Positions 58,001 to 64,000 of a stretch of 64,000 nucleotides of DNA are shown here, one piece after another (within the stretch, counting starts at the first letter, position 1; the number at the start of each line of letters is the position of its first letter). The notes under the pieces were generated by a model. The model worked only from the letters and a program-made list of their open reading frames with translations. It was not told the origin of the DNA and searched no databases. This DNA comes from Hypoxylon rubiginosum. Taxonomy: Eukaryota; Ascomycota; Sordariomycetes; Xylariales; Hypoxylaceae. The DNA is taken from the NCBI GenBank assembly GCA_902806565.1, contig CADCXA010000021.1:744001-808000 (forward strand), read 5' to 3'. Both the position numbers and the translations under genes were made by a program.

Positions 58001-60266
58001 GCCACTTGAAGGCCTAGTTCAACTGTAGCTGTGAGAAAAGGAGAAAAAGGGACGAAATTGGTGAAACTGCGGGCAGAGAGGCTGAAGGGCCAGCCGGCGT
58101 TGAAACTTCTCAGTGGCCACACGATGGGAGAAACATGGAGAGGGGGGGACGGGTTAGCTCAGGGGGAGGTGCAGTGAGCTAGACCGCAAAGGATTAGGTC
58201 TAGTCCCCTACAAGGTAGCACAGAATAGCAGCAGATTTAGTGGTAGCATGGCATGCCATGGTGCTTCTCCATAAAGTCCCTGTCAATTGCCCTATTAAGC
58301 CCTGTCATTACTAAAGCTTGGTTGACAGACAGCGGCGAGTCCACCGTAACTCGCCCCAACTCGCCCTAATATCCAGCTTTAAGGCCGCTAACACCTCGTA
58401 CTTCATAGACGCTTTCCAATTGAGGGCAATGTGAGCGAGAGCTTTGACTTATGCGTGTCTTGACAACAGCCGCTTCTACGCATGTCCCTCATAAGCCACC
58501 TACTTTCATGCTCACCAGCGTCACTCTACACACTGTAGTGGGATTCGCTCGGGCCTTCGGGGCTGTTCTGTGCTTCTTTTTTCGTGCCGCTTAGCCCCCT
58601 TTTAGTTCACTGGATCAGACGGAATTTCATCAAGCCACGGCGGGTTTCCTGTTGATACACGCGCCTAGCTCATTCAGCAAGCAGGTTTTGTAGACATCCG
58701 ATACGAGGTTGCTTCCGTATGCGGGTATGTATTTTACCGTTCAAGAATCGCAGGTTTTTACCTGTTGGGTAGGCAGGTAAAAGTAGGTAGCTACCTAGGT
58801 AGGGCTCAACGCAACGAGGCGATGTGTAGATCGCATTGATAATCAAGTGGGCTATGCTGGCTATGGTAAGATGGCTGACAGGCGACTGGTAGAAAGAGAC
58901 TGATCGTTGCAGGGAAATCAACAGATACCTAGATCTTTTCCGTCTGAAATAAACATCTCTCTGCGTTCGAATCGATGGTCCACCCGACACGTTGTGACCC
59001 TGGGTTGCATAATGCGACTCAACGATGTTCTGTACCTGCATTAGGGCTAACACCTTAAAGGCAAAAGGGCAAAAGGGCAGAGTGGCTATGCTCGTTTCAA
59101 ATTGAGGAAAACACCATCACTCCCTCTCAGTAAAACTCAGTAAAGGGGGCTTATCGGTCCTGAGCTAGTCTCGCTTTGCTTCTGCTGTTCGATCTGAGCT
59201 ACTACGAAGTGCAAGCCAAGGAGACGGCAACATCTGATGATGACTGCATGACTGGTCTGCTCGCTGAGGCTGCCTTGTTTTGTCTTGATTTGCCTGACTG
59301 ACCGAGCCGTCCTTTGAGCCGCCTTTACGCTGCATTGTGATGAATACCTGACAGGTAGGTAGGTGTTCCTGGTGTTGTAATATTCGCAGTCAGACCCCAG
59401 CAATGGCTATTTTAGTGATGGCAGATGGGCAATAACAACGAACAACCAGGCAAAAGGACAAGCACCTTAATGCGATTCGCGAAAATTCTCCGTGAGTCCA
59501 AAGAGGCCAGAAGTGGTAACTGTTCTTGGTCAAATCTATACCGGACAGGCCTTGCTATTGGTCGAAGGAACAAGCTGGGGTCGATTTGACTGGCCAGGAA
59601 CGACGGATAGGTTGCAGCTAACCCTTGACCGCCCCCTGAAAATACCACTCCGAGATCCAAGACACCCCGGCTTGCAGCCGCGCGCTCTGTGCTCTCAACT
59701 CGGGCTAAGTCCTGTGGAGATTCAAGACATTTTTCGACTTCACTCTGGCCCCTAGTACACATCCACTCGACCTTTGGACCTCTGGGCAAGTTGGGCCATG
59801 CCACTTTCGGCTATCTTCCTCCTGGCTAGATGTCACCTTGCGGGCTACATAATAACTTTACTCGATTCTGGAACAGGGGATAGATTCCTACGGTACGGCT
59901 AACATGGGATGGTTGGAAGAAACGGCCAATCCTAGATCCCAGTCGTGCAGGGCATATGTCTCTGCCCGAGCTACCTCGTCAAGGTCCTAAGACGAGTGGC
60001 TCACGGTAGCCCGTCATGAGATGCCACTTGTATGTATATATCTTGGATGCCCTCGGCCGCATCTATAACCAGGAATTTTCTTTCCCTATCATCACTTTCT
60101 TTCCTCTACGGGTAGACGTTACTATCACTTATTTCTCTTATTCGGAAGTCAAGGTCATTCGTTTGCTTGCTTCCAACTATCGTTTTATTTCGTCTCTTAT
60201 ACAGTCGTTATTAGGAATAACCACCATTCGCTACTACAGCCAGAAATTTACAAAGAGATAATCAAA
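55035..60266. other. Long gene-poor region with possible gene relics
   Basis: A 5.2-kb stretch without a supportable intact gene. Between about 56080 and 57620 several minus-strand frames look protein-like (for example 57552-57310 and 56313-56083) but are broken by stops and frame changes. The rest has short simple repeats (TGTCTCCT at 57898-57915, GGGCAAAA near 59060). The last ~250 bp before 60267 are pyrimidine-rich, with a TATATA stretch near 60032-60042, and form the promoter/leader of the CFEM gene. Confidence 0.5.
56083..57616 (-). pseudogene. Possible degenerate oxidoreductase-like gene relic
   Basis: The minus-strand frame at 57552-57310 contains a protein-like segment (SIPIDWFGFRVPHLVSKRVT), followed downstream in another frame by a SSPVLDV motif and stops. 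This order faintly recalls the flavin-dependent monooxygenase (YUCCA-like) C-terminal half, but the match is weak. A further segment at 56313-56083 is also protein-like. No single splicing scheme restores one reading frame. It could equally be chance. Confidence 0.2.
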
Positions 60267-62306
60267 ATGAAGAACACCTTGTCGCTCGTCGCCTTGGCTG
60301 CTGGCATCAGCCAGGTTATGGCCACAGGTTTCCATGATGCCCCCAAATTCACGTGCCCGGATAACACCGACAACGTGTGTCTCCCCGACTTCAGTGGCGG
60401 ACTCGACTGGTCCGATCTTCCCTTCGGAGGTTTCGACTCCTACAAGGGATTCAAGTGGACCGGCTTTACGTGCGCGGACAAGTTCGGCAAGCGAGATGAG
60501 CTGAGCCCCCGGACCTCCTTCCAGAGCAAGTGTATCACGGGTACCGCCAGCTCGAACAAGAACAGCGCCCCCAAGATCTCTTGCGACAAGAGCAAGGGCA
60601 ACGACAAGACGTCCATCAAGACGTTCCAGGTTACGCCCAAGTTCGACTGTGATTTGGAGTTCCACTACACCATGCCTGACGGATCGGCTTGCAAGCACCG
60701 ATCTTCCTGCAAGGCCTCCGGTACCACTGTCGAGAACACCCAGTGTGGTGGTGCTACCGACGTCACTGTCGTCTACCCCCCGCAGCCCAACAAGCCCGAT
60801 TCTTGCGACTTCGGCATCCACCATATCGGCTTCGACTGCGGCGGCGCTCAGCCCTCCAAGTCTCAAACTAGCAGCTACGCTGTGAGCACCTCCTCTTACG
60901 TTGTCAGCACTCCGTCTGCCTCGTCCGTCGTCACCAGCTCTAGCATTGCTACCTACTCTGCTAGCACTCCGGCCGTGAGCTCCAGCTCTTCCGCTGTTAC
61001 TACCAGCTCTGCCGTAGTTGTGACTTCCAGCTCGTCCGTCGTCGATACTACTAGCTCCTACATCGTTGTTACTAGCAGCTCTGCCGTTGAGACGACCAGC
61101 TCAGCTGTAGAGACCACAAGCTCTGCTGTCGAGACTACCAGCTCGGCTGTCGAGACTACTAGCTCTGCCGTCGAGACCACTAGCTCGGCTGTTGGAACTA
61201 CCAGTTCTTCCGTGGTTAATGCCACCAGCTCAACCGCTGTTGCCTCCACCACCACCAGCGCAGCTGTCTCTTCTGCGTACTCGGTCACCAGCTACCTGAC
61301 CACGTCCACTGTCTTCACCACTTCGGTCCAGACGATCACCAGCTGCGGCCCTACTGTCCCCAACTGCCCGGCTCACTCGACTGTTCTGACCACTGTCACG
61401 ATTCCTGTATCTACCACGATCTGCCCGGTCACTGAGACTCTTAGCGTTTCCATCCCTGCTGGCCCCACCTCCCTTCCCATTGGATCTTCCACCTACGCTG
61501 CCTCGTCGCCCGCTGCTTCGTCTCCTGCTGTCTCTGCTACCACCATTGTTGCCTCCAGCAGCACCAGCCCTGCCGGCCCCGTCGAGACTCTTCCCTGCCC
61601 CGGCGTTGTCCCGTCTTGCTTGAACACCTGGATGTTCAGCGTTGGCTGCAAGGACAACACCGACTCTTCCTGCTACTGCCCCGACGCTGCTTTCGTCAAG
61701 AACATCTTCACCTGCCTGTACGCCCACGGTGAGTCGGACGATGTCATTTCTGAGGCCATCAGCTACTTCCAGGGCATCTGCGCTCCTTTCGTGCCTACCA
61801 ACCCTGGCATTGCTACCGGCGCTGAGACCATCACCACCATCCTGACTGCCACTCCCATCACCTACCCGGCTGCCGTTACCACCATCGAGGTTGCTACCAC
61901 TGTCGTTGTTCCCTGCACTAACGAGGCCGGTGAGACGATCCCCAGCTCCAGCAGCACCGTCACCATCAGCACCAGCCTTACCGTCCCTGGTGTCGTCTTC
62001 ACTACCGTTACCTCTGGCGCTAGCTCCACCGGTGTCGTCGTTGTCCCTGGCACTTACACTGCTACCGTCCCTGCTGCCACCCCCATTCTGGCAACCGCGA
62101 CCTCGACCCCGGTTGGTGGTTCTCCTCTGTACCCCACCGCCGGTGCTTCCACGACTCTCTTCACCACCGCTCCCGCGGGCACTGGTGGTGTCTACCCCAG
62201 CTCCCCGGCTAGCACCACCTCGATCGTCACCGCCGGCGCTGCTAACGTCGGTGCTGGCATGGGTCTCGTCGGCTTTGCCGGTATGATCGTCGCCGCTTTC
62301 CTGTAA
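60267..62306 (+). CDS. Secreted CFEM-like, Ser/Thr-rich, probably GPI-anchored cell-wall protein
   Basis: A single exon of 679 residues. It has a signal peptide 1-19 (MKNTLSLVALAAGISQVMA). A Cys-rich N-terminal domain (~22-195) follows, with about a dozen Cys and a KR dibasic site near residue 75 (Kex2-type candidate). Ser/Thr/Val-rich stretches come next, including six 21-bp SSAVETT repeats (residues 271-312). A CFEM-like domain spans Cys444-Cys505: C444, C451, C461, C469, C471, C483, C505. The Asp before SSCYC is kept, but one of the usual eight Cys is missing. More Thr/Ser sequence leads to a C-terminal GPI signal (GAGMGLVGFAGMIVAAFL). CFEM proteins bind haem or act at the fungal surface. 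Codons are strongly biased to C-ending forms, and the start context is ATCAAAATG, both suggesting high expression. Confidence 0.87.
   Translation: MKNTLSLVALAAGISQVMATGFHDAPKFTCPDNTDNVCLPDFSGGLDWSDLPFGGFDSYKGFKWTGFTCADKFGKRDELSPRTSFQSKCITGTASSNKNSAPKISCDKSKGNDKTSIKTFQVTPKFDCDLEFHYTMPDGSACKHRSSCKASGTTVENTQCGGATDVTVVYPPQPNKPDSCDFGIHHIGFDCGGAQPSKSQTSSYAVSTSSYVVSTPSASSVVTSSSIATYSASTPAVSSSSSAVTTSSAVVVTSSSSVVDTTSSYIVVTSSSAVETTSSAVETTSSAVETTSSAVETTSSAVETTSSAVGTTSSSVVNATSSTAVASTTTSAAVSSAYSVTSYLTTSTVFTTSVQTITSCGPTVPNCPAHSTVLTTVTIPVSTTICPVTETLSVSIPAGPTSLPIGSSTYAASSPAASSPAVSATTIVASSSTSPAGPVETLPCPGVVPSCLNTWMFSVGCKDNTDSSCYCPDAAFVKNIFTCLYAHGESDDVISEAISYFQGICAPFVPTNPGIATGAETITTILTATPITYPAAVTTIEVATTVVVPCTNEAGETIPSSSSTVTISTSLTVPGVVFTTVTSGASSTGVVVVPGTYTATVPAATPILATATSTPVGGSPLYPTAGASTTLFTTAPAGTGGVYPSSPASTTSIVTAGAANVGAGMGLVGFAGMIVAAFL
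61077..61202. repeat. 21-bp tandem repeat within the CFEM gene (6 units)
   Basis: Six 21-bp units encode the heptapeptide [ST]SAV[EG]TT. Synonymous differences between copies show that the repeat is old or under selection on the peptide. The last unit has Gly in place of Glu. Confidence 0.9.
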
Positions 62307-63961
62307 GCATAGAACGGGAAGGGGGAGGGAAGACCCCAATTACCCAGCAGCCTTTACAGGCAATCCTTTTTATTTATTTTATTCCTTGTACAACATGACC
62401 AAACCGCCATCACATATAAGATTCTTACGATCCTTACGAACGAAACTTGCATAAACCTGGGAACCTGGAAAAGAGAGGGTTTTTATTTTTAATATATACC
62501 ATCCGGCACACACACGCAAAAAGGTCATCTTTACACACATTGTGGCAGCTCAGCAGAGGCGATGTTAGATGTCTGACTTGGAGAAAAGGGGCGACTCTTC
62601 TGTTCATTATACACATATGGATGGTCCCCTTGGGGAGAGGAAGGGCGGTGTACAAAAGCAGTGGGCGGATGATGGACCTGTAGTAATAGTAATACCCCCA
62701 ATAAAGAAACTCGCTGAGCTTGAGCCACCTATTTACCTAAGGTTCTTTTGTGATCATCTCTTTCTATCTTCCAAGCGCAACACTGTAGTGTCCCTAAGGT
62801 ACCTAATGAACGTAACACTAAGACGAAGTTGGTAGTGCTATTAGTACTTGCGCAGATTGAACACACCCACGCCCCCCCCAAAAGTAGTATTGGCCACTAG
62901 GGGACAGTTACATCTTAGCTATCCATCAGCCTCCCTAGGGGAGTAATGGGCGTGCTAAACTAGGAATATATGAAATAAGGTGCTCTATCTGTTATAATGA
63001 TATCTGGATATCATTGCTCCCATATTGGATGCAAGATCCAATGCTACAAATTAGCATAACCCAAAGATACGGAGATCACATTCATTAGCTGAACAATACA
63101 GACCCTCCACTGTCTCCCTCTGTACCTTCATAGTGCTGTGTGATTCGATACGTGATTCAAGAACACTAAGGAACGAACCCAAAGCAAGATCGTAGATCAG
63201 GAGGTAGGTGTCTCTACGCTTTAGTTTAGGTATCTACTAGTACACTGGAGGCAGGTAGATGTAGGCATATAGGGGCATCGCGTGGCTTCAAACAGTTACA
63301 GGCATATCTGATGATTTTCAGTAAGAGCGATAGATAGGTCAGGCGTGAAAGGTCAGAGGGAGCATCGATACCTTAGGTACATAAGGTACAGCTCCTATGA
63401 CTCAAAATGTTTCACGCACTGTAATACCTGGCAGCATATCGCCGCACTGTCCATGTAGCTGAGAAAGTACGCCGTATTTCGGAGCAAGAACGCCGTTGGC
63501 TAGGGAAAACACGTCGTTGATCAGGGAAAGCACGTTTTGATACCTCCGCGTTCGCGTTGCTATTGAATCACGTTAGGTACCTATATGTACGTTTGCCCAC
63601 CTAACGTACCCTCTGTTGCCCTGGTATTCAGCGTATTCCCTGTAAGGAGCAGCGGCGCGTGTAGTTACAGTCGCGTACCTTGCTGGCGCGCTACGTACCG
63701 CGTCCGCGTTGCGGGGGAGCCCATTACGTATTTAAACCAAACAAAACGTGGATGGAAATTTTTCAAACGTAGACAATTAAAAGATTCCTCGACGATTCCT
63801 CAACCTCCACGTCTCCTCCACGTCTCCTCAACGTCCCCTCCACGTCTCTTCAACATTCAAACCACTTATTCACACCACTTCATCTGTTTGCGCTGTGCCA
63901 TCCAACTTTCATCCCTATCCACGCCTTGTGATCTTGTTACGTTACGACGAAACACATCACT
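62307..63961. other. Intergenic region
   Basis: 3' region of the CFEM gene and promoter of the partial gene that follows. The end is pyrimidine-rich, with a degenerate CACGTCTCCTC repeat at about 63808-63852. No other coding frame. Confidence 0.55.
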
Positions 63962-64000
63962 ATGGCTACCCCTGGTATCGATATCCCTAATACTGGGATT
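63962..64000 (+). CDS. Partial gene, 5' end only
   Basis: An ATG at 63962 opens a frame (MATPGIDIPNTGI) that runs to the edge of the window. It comes after a pyrimidine-rich leader, and the bases before the ATG (catcact) are acceptable. Only 13 codons are visible, so the product cannot be named. Confidence 0.55.
   Translation, partial: MATPGIDIPNTGI

Noticed and set aside
61230..62339. Minus-strand frame of 369 codons opposite the CFEM protein
   Set aside because: A Gly/Asp/Arg-rich mirror of the Ser/Thr repeats; no start context or motif.
63808..63852. CACGTCTCCTC repeats as an operator array
   Set aside because: Pyrimidine-rich leader repeats are common before fungal start codons; nothing shows specific protein binding.
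1..64000. tRNA, rRNA, CRISPR arrays and biosynthetic cluster backbone genes
   Set aside because: I looked for tRNA B-box-like GGTTCGAATCC motifs, spaced direct repeats and PKS/NRPS/terpene motifs and found none that held up.

Overview
The window is nuclear DNA from a filamentous ascomycete (Pezizomycotina, probably Sordariomycetes-like; the class is an inference). The reasons are: short 40-110 nt introns with GTAAGT-like donors and CTAAC/CTGAC branch sites; low gene density with kilobase-scale spacers; and families typical of mould genomes (HET-domain protein, CFEM/GPI wall protein, PTH11-type rhodopsin-like membrane protein, NT-C2 protein). I built the spliced gene models by hand from splice signals and reading-frame continuity. 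No transcript or database evidence was available.

Layout. 1-6000: no convincing gene, many simple repeats. 6001-7884 (+): coiled-coil protein of unknown role. 9513-11169 (-): IMP-specific 5'-nucleotidase ISN1, four exons. 11838-12339 (-): small secreted ten-cysteine protein with a 41-nt first exon. 14052-14696 (-): weak two-exon hypothetical. 15595-16943 (-): secreted GH88/GH105-type glycosidase. 19479-20766 (+): PTH11-like membrane protein. 21222-21701: MITE-like inverted-repeat element. 22503-24263 (+): protein with two tandem zinc-finger-like modules. 24839-27134 (-): HET-domain protein, convergent with the previous gene. 28236-31886 (-): 1077-residue secreted protein. 34708-36228 (-): disordered hypothetical. 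36930-38836 (-): secreted FAD/ALO-type oxidase.

The right half is more conserved. It holds POP1 (40217-42991, -), an NT-C2 protein (44020-45989, +), SSZ1 (46564-48390, -), RRP40 (48753-49555, +), a Cys-rich hypothetical (50250-52052, -) and VMS1 (52970-55034, +). POP1, SSZ1, RRP40 and VMS1 all serve RNA processing or translation quality control. SSZ1 and RRP40 are divergent across only 362 bp. The stretch 55035-60266 holds only relics. A CFEM/GPI wall protein lies at 60267-62306 (+), and a gene that begins at 63962 runs off the edge.

The accessory middle section (about 11.8-38.8 kb) is rich in secreted and self/non-self-type proteins and contains the transposon-like element. I found no CRISPR, rRNA or convincing tRNA gene, and no biosynthetic cluster backbone enzyme.
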